Positions 33,932 through 41,705 of a stretch of DNA of 49,976 nt are shown piece by piece. The first letter of the stretch is position 1. Each line of letters starts with the position of its first letter. The notes beneath the pieces are model-generated. The model made no database searches and was not told where the DNA came from. It saw only the letters and a list, made by a program, of their open reading frames with translations. The stretch is from Bacillota bacterium (GTDB lineage Bacteria; Bacillota; Clostridia; Clostridiales; Clostridiaceae), in contig JAEWQX010000145.1 of assembly GCA_023399035.1 (NCBI GenBank), positions 1 to 49,976 of the forward strand, in the 5' to 3' direction. Both the position numbers and the translations under genes were made by a program.

Positions 33932-35914
33932 CTATAATCTTCTTCTTTTAAATCTGCTTACCCCAAATGTTGCTCCTATCACTATACATAATAATCCGCC
34001 AATGGCTAAATAATCTTTTGTATTTGACATATTCTGTTCCATTCCTGGATGTCCTTGATTCTGTTTGTTTTCCTTATGTTCATTACTCTGCTCATTTGTT
34101 TTTTGTTGATCATCATTATTATTTGCTTCATGTACTTCTTTTGAGTTATTTATAATATTATTACCTAAATCATCTGCTTGTGCATCATTTTTATTTATAT
34201 TTTCTCCCATATTCTCTGATTTATTTTCACCACGACCTCTTGCAAATCCTATTTTAGATGATAATGCTGATATATTTATTGTAGATTCAATATTTCCATA
34301 AGTTGTTGATGGCTGTTCACCATTTAACTGAGCCAAGATACTCTTTGTTCTGTCTTCTCCAAATGTAATCATTTCTGGTATTGAAGCTTTATATTGCTCA
34401 TATGTGCAGAATGCTGTTGGATCTTCTTTCACATAATCCCCAATAAGATTATCAAGTTTATCTACAAGTTCAGCGTAATATCCACTATTAAAATATTCAT
34501 CAGCTATTTCTTTTAAGTAACTGTGATATAATTCCTTGTACTCATCAACCTCTAATAACTTTCCTATTAACGGCATGTTTTCTAATGTTCCTGATACAGG
34601 ATTATCTATAGGGAAATTAATAATAGTTGATGTACCTGATCCTGAATTTCCACCTTTTGCTCCCATTCCTGAAAATCCGCCAAATGAAAGATTTAAATCC
34701 CAAGGAAGTATCTGACACACACCGTTGTTTTCATAAAGATAATAATTATGATACATAGATCCAGAATAACTATCTAGGTTAACTAAATAAGTATTTACAG
34801 CAAAATATTTTAGAACTTCTTCAACATCTAAAACATCCTCTAAATTTGTTCCATCATTTAAATTTTTAAACATATTTATAACTCTTTTAAAATCTGAATC
34901 AGTAGTTCTCTTAAACACAGCACTATCTCTTACTATGGAGTAACTGCTGACTTCATCATCTATATATACAAAATCAGCACCTTCAACATTTTTATTGAAA
35001 TTAGGTCCTCCTCTCATTTCTCCATTATTACCTTTTTCAATCTGAGCATCTTCTTTGCCTTCATTATTTATAGCATTTCCATCTTGCATCTCCTTTTCAT
35101 CCGGCTGTGCTTCATTGTCCATTGGAAGCTTATTCTGCATTTCCTGCTCTCCATTCATTTGTGGATGATTCTGCATTTCATTGTTTTCCAAATTCATATC
35201 TGGAGGATTTGACATGCCATTTCTGGGTGGATTTCCGCCCATCTGCGGAGGATTTCCTGCACCTCCTTTAGCATTATTTCCACCTCCCATTCCCATAGTT
35301 TCAGGCTTATAAAGGTTTCCTTCTGTTGTACCAAAATTATTTTCTAAATATCTTTCATCAATAACCTCAATAGCAAGGTAAAATCCCCACTCTTCATTAT
35401 TTACCTTAATACTGCTATATGACATTTCTGGTACTGCTATTCCCATGAAATCATATAAATCATAAGATATATATTCTTTCATATATGTATTATCTTCAAT
35501 CATATTATTAAGCACTATGCTTTCCATACCGTTATATGTCTGTCCATCAACATATTTATCAAATTTTAATTTAAAACTGTATCTATCAGTTTCGTCACTT
35601 GATACAACTGTTGAAAGGCTGGAATTTCCCTTAGGTCTTATTCCAACATTATAATAAGTTTCACCATTTATAGTCACATTACAGCTTTTATATTCTTCAT
35701 TTGAAGCATTATCCATAAGCCATTGCCAATCTGATTCATCAATATCTATATTTATATCAGTTATTGTTTCCTTATCTAAAACTGCAGTTAATGTTTTTTC
35801 ATTATCATCAGCAGATTTTGATAAAGTAAAAAAACTGCTCATTGAAAATATAAAGATTACAGATAAAATAAGCGTAATTATAGATATATACCATTGATAT
35901 TTTTCTTTTATCAT
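33932..35914 (-). CDS. CotH kinase family membrane protein
   Basis: CotH proteins are atypical kinases; B. subtilis CotH phosphorylates spore-coat proteins. The 660 residues have a signal-anchor at about 8-31 and a C-terminal transmembrane helix (about 634-652) followed by a basic tail. The kinase fold spans about 40-560 and contains NVGIRPKGNSS near residue 92, NLDSYSGSMYHNYYLY and the ATP/metal motif PWDLNLSFGG. Residues about 205-300 are an unusual Met-, Asn-, Pro- and Gly-rich low-complexity insert. Thr/Ser/Asn-rich sequence precedes the last helix. The kinase domain would face outside the cytoplasm. ATG 35914 follows GGTGGAG. It is preceded by a structured leader with a terminator, and by the DUF4956 gene. 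Confidence 0.87.
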   Translation of the reverse strand: MIKEKYQWYISIITLILSVIFIFSMSSFFTLSKSADDNEKTLTAVLDKETITDINIDIDESDWQWLMDNASNEEYKSCNVTINGETYYNVGIRPKGNSSLSTVVSSDETDRYSFKLKFDKYVDGQTYNGMESIVLNNMIEDNTYMKEYISYDLYDFMGIAVPEMSYSSIKVNNEEWGFYLAIEVIDERYLENNFGTTEGNLYKPETMGMGGGNNAKGGAGNPPQMGGNPPRNGMSNPPDMNLENNEMQNHPQMNGEQEMQNKLPMDNEAQPDEKEMQDGNAINNEGKEDAQIEKGNNGEMRGGPNFNKNVEGADFVYIDDEVSSYSIVRDSAVFKRTTDSDFKRVINMFKNLNDGTNLEDVLDVEEVLKYFAVNTYLVNLDSYSGSMYHNYYLYENNGVCQILPWDLNLSFGGFSGMGAKGGNSGSGTSTIINFPIDNPVSGTLENMPLIGKLLEVDEYKELYHSYLKEIADEYFNSGYYAELVDKLDNLIGDYVKEDPTAFCTYEQYKASIPEMITFGEDRTKSILAQLNGEQPSTTYGNIESTINISALSSKIGFARGRGENKSENMGENINKNDAQADDLGNNIINNSKEVHEANNNDDQQKTNEQSNEHKENKQNQGHPGMEQNMSNTKDYLAIGGLLCIVIGATFGVSRFKRRRL

Positions 35915-35946
35915 TCAATCTCCACCTTCTTCTTAAGTCTAAAAAT

Positions 35947-36083
35947 AACACCCAACTGGCACAAAACTAGCTGGGTGTTTATAAAACTTGGATGTTGTCC
36001 TGCTCCTTATTTTTAAAGGAAACCCGACTCATATTCGTTCGCTGGTTAAGTTCGAATAACCAAATAAAAATTTGGATTCTCGC
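35947..36083 (-). promoter_or_regulatory. Structured leader with terminator before cotH
   Basis: Between the DUF4956 stop and the cotH start, the minus strand contains several stable stem candidates: CCAAAT-TTTT-ATTTGG, GGTTA/TAACC, and TCCTTTAAAAATAAGGA. The series ends in a strong terminator, AACACCCAGCT with AGTTGGGTGTT (35947-35979), with a T-run, 30 bases before cotH. This is the layout of an attenuator or riboswitch; I tried to match known classes (c-di-GMP I and II, lysine, T-box, preQ1, guanidine, glycine, THF) and none fits. It could equally be an intergenic terminator with a chance structure. Confidence 0.5.
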
Positions 36084-36773
36084 TTATGACATATAGTCTC
36101 CGTTATAGCTTACTAATACAACATTTGAAACTCCACTAACTTTAGATATTTCATTTACAAAGCCTGTAGTGTTTTTCTTTAATCCTATTTCAACTGTCAT
36201 TTCTATTCCATTTACAGGTGAAACAGTTTTTGATTTAACATTATATTTTTGTACATTTTTTGATAATAACTTTAATGCATCATTTTCTGAATTATCATTT
36301 TCGCAGTTAATAACTAATATATATGGATTGTTTGTTGTTTTTCTGTTAACAAATAAAACCATAACTATTCCTATAAATATTGAACCCATTATTGCTAAAG
36401 GAATAAGTCCTGCACCGATTACTATACCTGCACTGATTGCCCAGAATAAATATGCTATATCAATTGGCTCTTTAATTGCACTTCTGAAACGTACTATAGA
36501 AAGAGCACCAACCATACCTAATGATAATACAATATTAGATGTTACTGCTAAAATAATTAATGTTGTAATTAAACAAAGTGCTATAAGAGATACACCAAAA
36601 CTTTCTGAATACATTACTCCTTTAAAAGTCTTTTTATACACCTGCATTATAAATAATCCTATAACAAAAGCTAATGCTAATGCTATAAATACATCTAAAA
36701 CTGATACTGAAGTCATTTTCTCTACAAAACTTGACTTAAAAATGTCACTAAAATTTACTGTTGGCTGATTCAT
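36084..36773 (-). CDS. DUF4956 polytopic membrane protein
   Basis: 229 residues with four hydrophobic segments in the N-terminal two thirds and a soluble C-terminal domain. The region GMVGALSIVRFRSAIKEPID, near residue 95, is the family hallmark, with a conserved arginine-rich stretch between membrane helices. The frame is open to 36815, but AAGGAGG lies seven bases before ATG 36773. DUF4956 genes are, to my memory, often found beside VTC and CotH genes. It follows the polyphosphate polymerase gene by 93 bases. A transport or channel role for polyphosphate is conceivable but unproven. Confidence 0.85.
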   Translation of the reverse strand: MNQPTVNFSDIFKSSFVEKMTSVSVLDVFIALALAFVIGLFIMQVYKKTFKGVMYSESFGVSLIALCLITTLIILAVTSNIVLSLGMVGALSIVRFRSAIKEPIDIAYLFWAISAGIVIGAGLIPLAIMGSIFIGIVMVLFVNRKTTNNPYILVINCENDNSENDALKLLSKNVQKYNVKSKTVSPVNGIEMTVEIGLKKNTTGFVNEISKVSGVSNVVLVSYNGDYMS

Positions 36774-36866
36774 TGTGTTCCTCCTTGATATTAATTGTCT
36801 CAATTGTATATTCAATACTTAACCTAGTTGATTATGATTAATCCTTACTTTTTATATAATCTATTT

Positions 36867-37556
36867 TTATCCATAAATTCTTGCCGCTTCATACTTTGAA
36901 ACTGAAGTGGCTCTTCTTTCATTTACTTGAACTATATCATGTATTACCTGAGGCAGAAATTCATCGAATTTAACCTCTAATACAATAAATTTATGGTCTA
37001 TAGTTTCTATGGTAGGTAATGTTTCATCAAACATATTTATGCAGTTTAAACCTGTCCTTATCGATTTATCAAAAGTTATACGTACATTTCCTATTGCATA
37101 TATGTAGGCTTCTCTTGTATAATCGACGATTGTCTTTGGTTTTAATAAACTGCCCTTCATCTGAGCATATAAATCTATAAAAAGCTTTTTGCCTGAATCC
37201 TTTAAAAATTCAATATCTCCATTGATTACTTTTAAGCATTCTTCCTTTGTAATACGCTCACTATCTTTAAGACATAAACCACGTATTTTTGATTTTTTCT
37301 CAAGCCTTATGAATTCATGATTATCATTATAGAATCTTATACGGAATTTATCTCTTTTAGGTACTCCAATGACCTTTTCCATTAAAGCTTTATCATAAAC
37401 ATTATCAAAATATAAACTTCTTATCCTATATTCATTTTCTGAGTTTGCGTTTCTGTCTATATGCATTATTGTTCTTAATCTGCTCTTTATAGCTAAATAA
37501 TCTGAGTAATTTATATAGTGTTTTAACTCATGTCTAAACTTTGTATCTTCTGCCAT
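36867..37556 (-). CDS. VTC-domain polyphosphate polymerase
   Basis: Proteins with the VTC tunnel domain make inorganic polyphosphate from ATP. In 229 residues the conserved basic tunnel residues are visible: RHELKHYI (about 7-14), YRIRSLYFD (about 45-53), KFRIRFY (about 70-76), RLEKKSK (about 84-90), RITFDKSIRTG (near 165) and FIVLEVKFDEFLP (near 195). No transmembrane segment is present, so it should act at the cytosolic membrane face, presumably with the DUF4956 protein that follows. GGAGGTG precedes ATG 37556, seven bases away; the frame is open to 37595. Its promoter carries Pho-box-like repeats. Confidence 0.87.
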   Translation of the reverse strand: MAEDTKFRHELKHYINYSDYLAIKSRLRTIMHIDRNANSENEYRIRSLYFDNVYDKALMEKVIGVPKRDKFRIRFYNDNHEFIRLEKKSKIRGLCLKDSERITKEECLKVINGDIEFLKDSGKKLFIDLYAQMKGSLLKPKTIVDYTREAYIYAIGNVRITFDKSIRTGLNCINMFDETLPTIETIDHKFIVLEVKFDEFLPQVIHDIVQVNERRATSVSKYEAARIYG

Positions 37557-37584
37557 ATCTACACCTCCGTTCATCACTATACAT

Positions 37585-37618
37585 AGTATAATCAAGTAAC
37601 CTTAACATTAGCTTAACA
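37585..37618 (-). promoter_or_regulatory. Pho-box-like promoter of the polyphosphate polymerase operon
   Basis: Minus-strand -10 TATACT (37585-37590). Instead of a -35, two TTAACA hexamers (plus-strand reading) lie at 37602-37607 and 37613-37618, exactly 11 bp apart. That is the direct-repeat spacing of OmpR-family regulators such as PhoP/PhoB, positioned over the -35 as in activated promoters. A third TTAACA lies at 37644. The neighbouring response regulator is the obvious candidate. Confidence 0.65.
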
Positions 37619-37643
37619 TGTATAAAAATTATCTAACTTAAAA

Positions 37644-37692
37644 TTAACAGGCGCTAAATTCAGCATAAATGCTGATATTTAACGCCTGTTAA
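37644..37692 (-). terminator. Hairpin between the histidine kinase and polymerase genes
   Basis: Strong stem TTAACAGGCG (37644-37653) with CGCCTGTTAA (37683-37692), enclosing an inner TCAGCATAAATGCTGA hairpin. On the minus strand a modest T-rich tail follows. It lies directly after the kinase stop codon and probably separates the two-component operon from the polymerase operon. Confidence 0.7.
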
Positions 37693-37703
37693 AAATAATA
37701 AAA

Positions 37704-38987
37704 CTATTTTATCACCTTAGGAATATCTAATATAAACTCAGAACCTACTCCATATTCTGAATTAACCTTAATTTTAATTCCAAAGCTTTTCCCTATTGAT
37801 TTCAATAAGCTCAGTCCTATTCCTGTGCCTCCGATATTCTTTCCACGCACAAATTCGCTTCTGTAAAATCTATCAAAAATTCTTGTTTTTTCTTCTTCCT
37901 TGATTCCTATACCGTTATCCTTAACTGAAATTCTTACATACTTCTTTATTATTTCTATTTTCAGATGAATTTCACCATTTTCATCTGTATATTTAAATGC
38001 ATTTTCAAGTAATACTGTAAGAGCCCTCTTTATTTTATTGTAATCCCACTCTACCTGCGTACTTTCTTCAGGCCTTATAATGGTAAATTTTTTTTTCTTT
38101 ATTTCTGCTAAATCAGTGTAAAACTCACTGATTTCATCTATAAAATCATTTAAATCAAATTTTTCTATATTATCACCAAGATTCAAATCTTCTTTGGAAA
38201 GCAGCAATAAATCGCTGTTTAGTTTTTCAAGCCCCCTGATTTCACTCATAATCTTTGATATATGGTCAAAATGATCATATATTCTGTCTCCAGAAGCATT
38301 AGCCAAAAGCTCTAATTTTCCCTTTATTACAGCCAGTGGAGTTCTCATTTCATGAGATGCATCCTGAACAAAATACACCTGTTTATCATAAGCTTCCCTC
38401 ACTGGCTTTATTACCTTTGCAGCTAAATATGCAGATAATACTAAAGCTATTGCTATTAATGTTATTAGTCCAAATATCATTGAAGTTACAAGTCTTTTCA
38501 TTGAAGCTATTTCAGAATCAATGTTAGCAAGAATCTGAATCTTCTTACTATCATGTGTTACACTTACTCCTCTAAATGCATATCCATTTGATTCTATTGT
38601 AACTATATTATCATCTGAATTATCAGGGAACTGTGGCAGATTATCCTCAGAAAAATACAAATTATTGCTCATAGCCTGAAATTCGCCATTATTATACAGT
38701 ATAACTATCAGATTGGGAGGAACTCTCATGGCTTTAGTATCAGGCCTTCCCTTAAAATTTTCAGGAATATGTGTATTTTTTTGTGTGCTGTATCCGCTTC
38801 CACCATTGAATACATCTCCACTAATTAGTTTTTTCTGTTCCATTAATTGATAGTCAACATTTTTCAAAAATCTAGAATAGTAAAAAACCTGGGTTATTGT
38901 TGCAAATATTATAAGACAGAAGAACACAATAGTAATACTAATAGCTATAATTTTTCTCTTGGTTCTGGAAAATATATCTTTTTTCAT
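37704..38987 (-). CDS. Sensor histidine kinase of a two-component system
   Basis: 427-residue membrane kinase with two transmembrane segments (about 12-34 and 168-192) enclosing an extracytoplasmic sensor domain of roughly 130 residues without a recognisable fold. HisKA motif: SHEMRTPLAV with phospho-acceptor H212. The catalytic domain shows N, G1, F and G2 boxes (LENAFKYT, DNGIGIKEEEKTRIFDRFYR, GGTGIGLSL). The gene starts three bases after the response regulator stop with a poor ribosome binding site, so translation is coupled. I see no metal- or phosphate-binding motif in the sensor domain. What it senses cannot be read from the sequence. Confidence 0.93.
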   Translation of the reverse strand: MKKDIFSRTKRKIIAISITIVFFCLIIFATITQVFYYSRFLKNVDYQLMEQKKLISGDVFNGGSGYSTQKNTHIPENFKGRPDTKAMRVPPNLIVILYNNGEFQAMSNNLYFSEDNLPQFPDNSDDNIVTIESNGYAFRGVSVTHDSKKIQILANIDSEIASMKRLVTSMIFGLITLIAIALVLSAYLAAKVIKPVREAYDKQVYFVQDASHEMRTPLAVIKGKLELLANASGDRIYDHFDHISKIMSEIRGLEKLNSDLLLLSKEDLNLGDNIEKFDLNDFIDEISEFYTDLAEIKKKKFTIIRPEESTQVEWDYNKIKRALTVLLENAFKYTDENGEIHLKIEIIKKYVRISVKDNGIGIKEEEKTRIFDRFYRSEFVRGKNIGGTGIGLSLLKSIGKSFGIKIKVNSEYGVGSEFILDIPKVIK

Positions 38988-38990
38988 TTT

Positions 38991-39674
38991 TTATTCATCT
39001 GCGCTTTCATCTAATATATATCCCATCCCTCTTTTAGTCACAAGGTATTTTCCATACCCAAATGCATTCAGCTGCTTTCTAAGCCTGCTTATATAAACTT
39101 CTATTATTTCTATTGCTGCATCGCTGTTATATCCACATATATTATCAAATATCTGTTCCTTAAAAAGAAGTACTCCTTTATTTAATACCAGATATTCTAA
39201 AAGTTTATATAACTTTTCATTTAATTCTATTTCATTATCATTTATATATATTTTCTTTGTTTTCATATCTATTTTTAATTCTTTAAACTCAAGTATGTTG
39301 GCTGTTTTTACCTTGCCCATACTTTTTAATATAGCATTTATACGTGCTTTTAATTCTTCCATAAAAAATGGTTTTGTCAGATAATCATTAGCACCAAGGT
39401 TGAATGCTTTTAATTTATCTCCCAGTTCTTCTTTTGCTGTTAATATTATCACTCCTGTATTCAAGCATTTATCTGATATGTACTTCAATACAGTCATTCC
39501 TCCAACTTCAGGAAGCATTAAATCCAAAATAACAACATCATAACTATATATTTCTAAGTTATATAGTGCATCAGTACCATTATAAACTGCAGTTATCTCA
39601 AACTCATTTTCAAAATATTCTTCTATGTTCTTACTTATTTCTATATTATCCTCAACTAATAATACCTTAACCAT
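38991..39674 (-). CDS. OmpR/PhoB-family response regulator
   Basis: 227 residues. Receiver domain (1 to about 118) with acidic pocket VEDN (residues 8-10) and phospho-acceptor D51 in VVILDLMLP; K at about 101 in LTKPF completes the active site. The C-terminal winged helix (about 130-225) has the OmpR signature, ending VYISRLRKQLNAFGYGKYLVTKRGMGYILDE. The frame extends to 39713, but GAGGTG lies six bases before ATG 39674. Coupled to the histidine kinase downstream. It probably activates the polyphosphate polymerase promoter (inference from the tandem TTAACA repeats). Confidence 0.93.
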   Translation of the reverse strand: MVKVLLVEDNIEISKNIEEYFENEFEITAVYNGTDALYNLEIYSYDVVILDLMLPEVGGMTVLKYISDKCLNTGVIILTAKEELGDKLKAFNLGANDYLTKPFFMEELKARINAILKSMGKVKTANILEFKELKIDMKTKKIYINDNEIELNEKLYKLLEYLVLNKGVLLFKEQIFDNICGYNSDAAIEIIEVYISRLRKQLNAFGYGKYLVTKRGMGYILDESADE

Positions 39675-39931
39675 AAACTTCACCTCTATATTAAATAATA
39701 GTATTATAAACAAGTTAATTTTTCAAATCCAGTTACATTATGGACAAATTTTAAATCTTATACTTGAAATTCTGCTAATACTGAAAAATCATAACTAAGT
39801 TATACATAACACAATAATTATCTTAATTAAATAATGACTTGGATAAACTTAAATAATATATATTTAAATACCATTGACCTCATCATTATATAGTGTTTTA
39901 ATTATATAAAATAGATTTTTAGGAGATAACT

Positions 39932-40156
39932 ATGGATAATAATTTAAATGAAGCTGTTTTAGATAAGTTAACAAAAACTTGCCGATGCAGAGTTATTACC
40001 AGAGCTAAGATAAAAGAAGCAATTAGAAATGGTGCTTCAACATTCGAAGAAGTAAAGGAAGCTACTGGTGCCGGCAAGGGATCATGTAAAGGTGCTAACT
40101 GCTCTTACATGATTAATGAACTTATTAAGAAATATAAAGAAACAAATGAAATATGA
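39932..40156 (+). CDS. BFD-like [2Fe-2S] protein
   Basis: 74 residues. Cysteines C17 and C19 (CRC) and C52 and C57 (CKGANC) are spaced like the BFD-type [2Fe-2S] domain found in bacterioferritin-associated ferredoxin, NifU-type and nitrite-reductase proteins. The short helical core VITRAKIKEAIRNGASTFEEV fits. It has a good ribosome binding site (AGGAG) before ATG 39932, and a weak terminator follows, so it is a stand-alone gene. In Clostridium such BFD-like proteins are common, and the partner (ferritin or reductase) is not encoded nearby. Role: electron transfer or iron release, unproven. Confidence 0.88.
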   Translation: MDNNLNEAVLDKLTKTCRCRVITRAKIKEAIRNGASTFEEVKEATGAGKGSCKGANCSYMINELIKKYKETNEI

Positions 40157-40165
40157 TTTATAAAG

Positions 40166-40227
40166 TCAGATATATACGAATTAACAATATGTTGAATAAA
40201 CAAATGTAGTTCTATATATCTGATTTT
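40166..40227 (+). terminator. Weak terminator after the BFD-like gene
   Basis: Stem TCAGATATATA (40166-40176) with TATATATCTGA (40212-40222), a long loop of about 35 bases, and T6 at the end. The long loop makes it less convincing. Confidence 0.5.
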
Positions 40228-40394
40228 TTATAAAAATATTCTAATTTTATTTGTGAATTAATATATATGTCTTAATAATCACTGTTTATACAGTATTAAA
40301 AATTTCATCGTTTATTTTCAACCGTATTATTTCAATTTAACATATATTTCTGCTTAATATTGACTTTAAGCAAATTATTTTTAGGTGATATTTT

Positions 40395-40802
40395 ATGATA
40401 AAAAACTTCTTAAGAAAATATAGCGCTGTTTTTGTTATACTAATTTTTTTAATTCTAACACGATTTACTTGTATCATTAAGCTGATTACTGGCCTTCCCT
40501 GTCCTTCTTGTGGAATGACGCGTGCTTACTTGTCTTTGCTTCACCTTAATATAAAAGATGCATGGAATTACCATCCTCTCTTTTGGTTTATTCCTCCTGT
40601 AATACTATTTATAATAATCTCAGAAAAACCTCTATTTCATGATAAAAAGAAACAAGCCCTATTCTTAATAGCTGTGTTTTTCATATTTTTTTCTGTGTAT
40701 TCATATAGAATGATAAAATTATTCCCCAATATACCTCCAATGGACTACAATAAAAACTCCCTGATCTATACGTTTTATGAAAGATTAAGTCTTCTCATAT
40801 AA
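40395..40802 (+). CDS. DUF2752 membrane protein
   Basis: 135 residues with three to four hydrophobic segments. The family hallmark GLPCPSCGMTRAYLSLL (about residues 34-50) and the following NYHPLFWF are both present. Function unknown; DUF2752 proteins are small integral membrane proteins of Firmicutes and others. ATG 40395 follows AGGTGAT. It converges on the ComB-like gene across a bidirectional terminator. Confidence 0.87.
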   Translation: MIKNFLRKYSAVFVILIFLILTRFTCIIKLITGLPCPSCGMTRAYLSLLHLNIKDAWNYHPLFWFIPPVILFIIISEKPLFHDKKKQALFLIAVFFIFFSVYSYRMIKLFPNIPPMDYNKNSLIYTFYERLSLLI

Positions 40803-40805
40803 AAT

Positions 40806-40842
40806 AAAGATAGGAACTGCAAATTTACAATTCCTATCTTTT
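40806..40842. terminator. Bidirectional terminator between the DUF2752 and ComB-like genes
   Basis: Stem AAAGATAGGAACTG with CAATTCCTATCTTT (one G-U pair), A-rich and T-rich flanks. Confidence 0.82.
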
Positions 40843-40846
40843 CATA

Positions 40847-41563
40847 CTAAATATTATTTATCACGCCATTTTTATATTCCGGCACATTATCAACTATGCT
40901 TTTTTGAATACAGTATTCTATATCCTTGTCTAGTTCTAATGACTTCATAACTGAATAATGTGTAGCTTCCTTAACATAACTTATAATATCACTATTATTT
41001 TTATAGATCATATCTGCTGTCTTTGCTATGTCTGTAAGATCTATTTTGTTATTTTCCTTAAGCATTTCATTTATTATATAACCTGAACATATATAATCAT
41101 CCATTGAGAAGTTACCATTTGTTCCTGCATTTATTATAATAACGTCTTTATTAATTTCTAGAAGCTTTTCTGCAACAGCTTTAGCATTTATCATAGCAGC
41201 AATTAATACTCTATCTGCACCATTAGATTTTGTTAATGTTCTTGTTCCATTAGTTGTTGTCATAAATACTCTCTTATCCTCAACAACATCTTTTGTATAT
41301 TCTAATGGCGAATTTGATAAATCGAATCCTTCAATTTTAACTGCTTTTCTTTCTCCACCTAAAATATATTCATCTCTGCATAGATTATCTGCTGCCTGTA
41401 ATGTTTCTTCTATTGTCAGAAAAGGAATTACCTCTCTGCATCCATTATTCAAAGCAGTGACTATTACAGATGTAGCTCTAAACATGTCTATTACCACAGC
41501 CACTTTATTTTCTAATTTGCTTTCAATTATATCATCGGCTGATATTATTATATCTATCTTCAT
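40847..41563 (-). CDS. ComB-like 2-phosphosulfolactate phosphatase family protein
   Basis: The ComB family dephosphorylates 2-phosphosulfolactate in coenzyme M synthesis of methanogens; homologues are widespread in bacteria that lack coenzyme M, so the true substrate here is unknown. The 238 residues cover the full domain; VIDMFRATSVI (residues 24-34), GERKA (near 70), FDLSNSPLEYT (near 79) and TTTNGTRTL (about 101-109) are conserved active-site regions. ATG 41563 follows AAGGAG. It lies alone on the minus strand, 142 bases after the radical SAM gene, with no partner in sulfolactate metabolism visible. Confidence 0.85.
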   Translation of the reverse strand: MKIDIIISADDIIESKLENKVAVVIDMFRATSVIVTALNNGCREVIPFLTIEETLQAADNLCRDEYILGGERKAVKIEGFDLSNSPLEYTKDVVEDKRVFMTTTNGTRTLTKSNGADRVLIAAMINAKAVAEKLLEINKDVIIINAGTNGNFSMDDYICSGYIINEMLKENNKIDLTDIAKTADMIYKNNSDIISYVKEATHYSVMKSLELDKDIEYCIQKSIVDNVPEYKNGVINNI

Positions 41564-41705
41564 TTTAAACTCCTTTTCTACTTACTCTATAACTTTAAAT
41601 AATAAGTATTAATTATAATTTTAAAATTTCAATACAGAATTCATTCTAAATAACTCATTATTAAATACCAGTTATCAGTTCATCTAAAAAACTTATATAT
41701 TGATA

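Noticed and set aside
36000..36060. TTCGAAT with flanking complementary stretches, resembling a tRNA T-arm
   Set aside because: The arm is on the wrong strand for the neighbouring genes and no acceptor, D or anticodon arms fit around it.
36169..36768. Plus-strand frame of 199 codons opposite the DUF4956 gene
   Set aside because: Complement of a conserved gene with good start and domain signature; the antisense protein is hydrophobic only because the sense strand encodes membrane helices.
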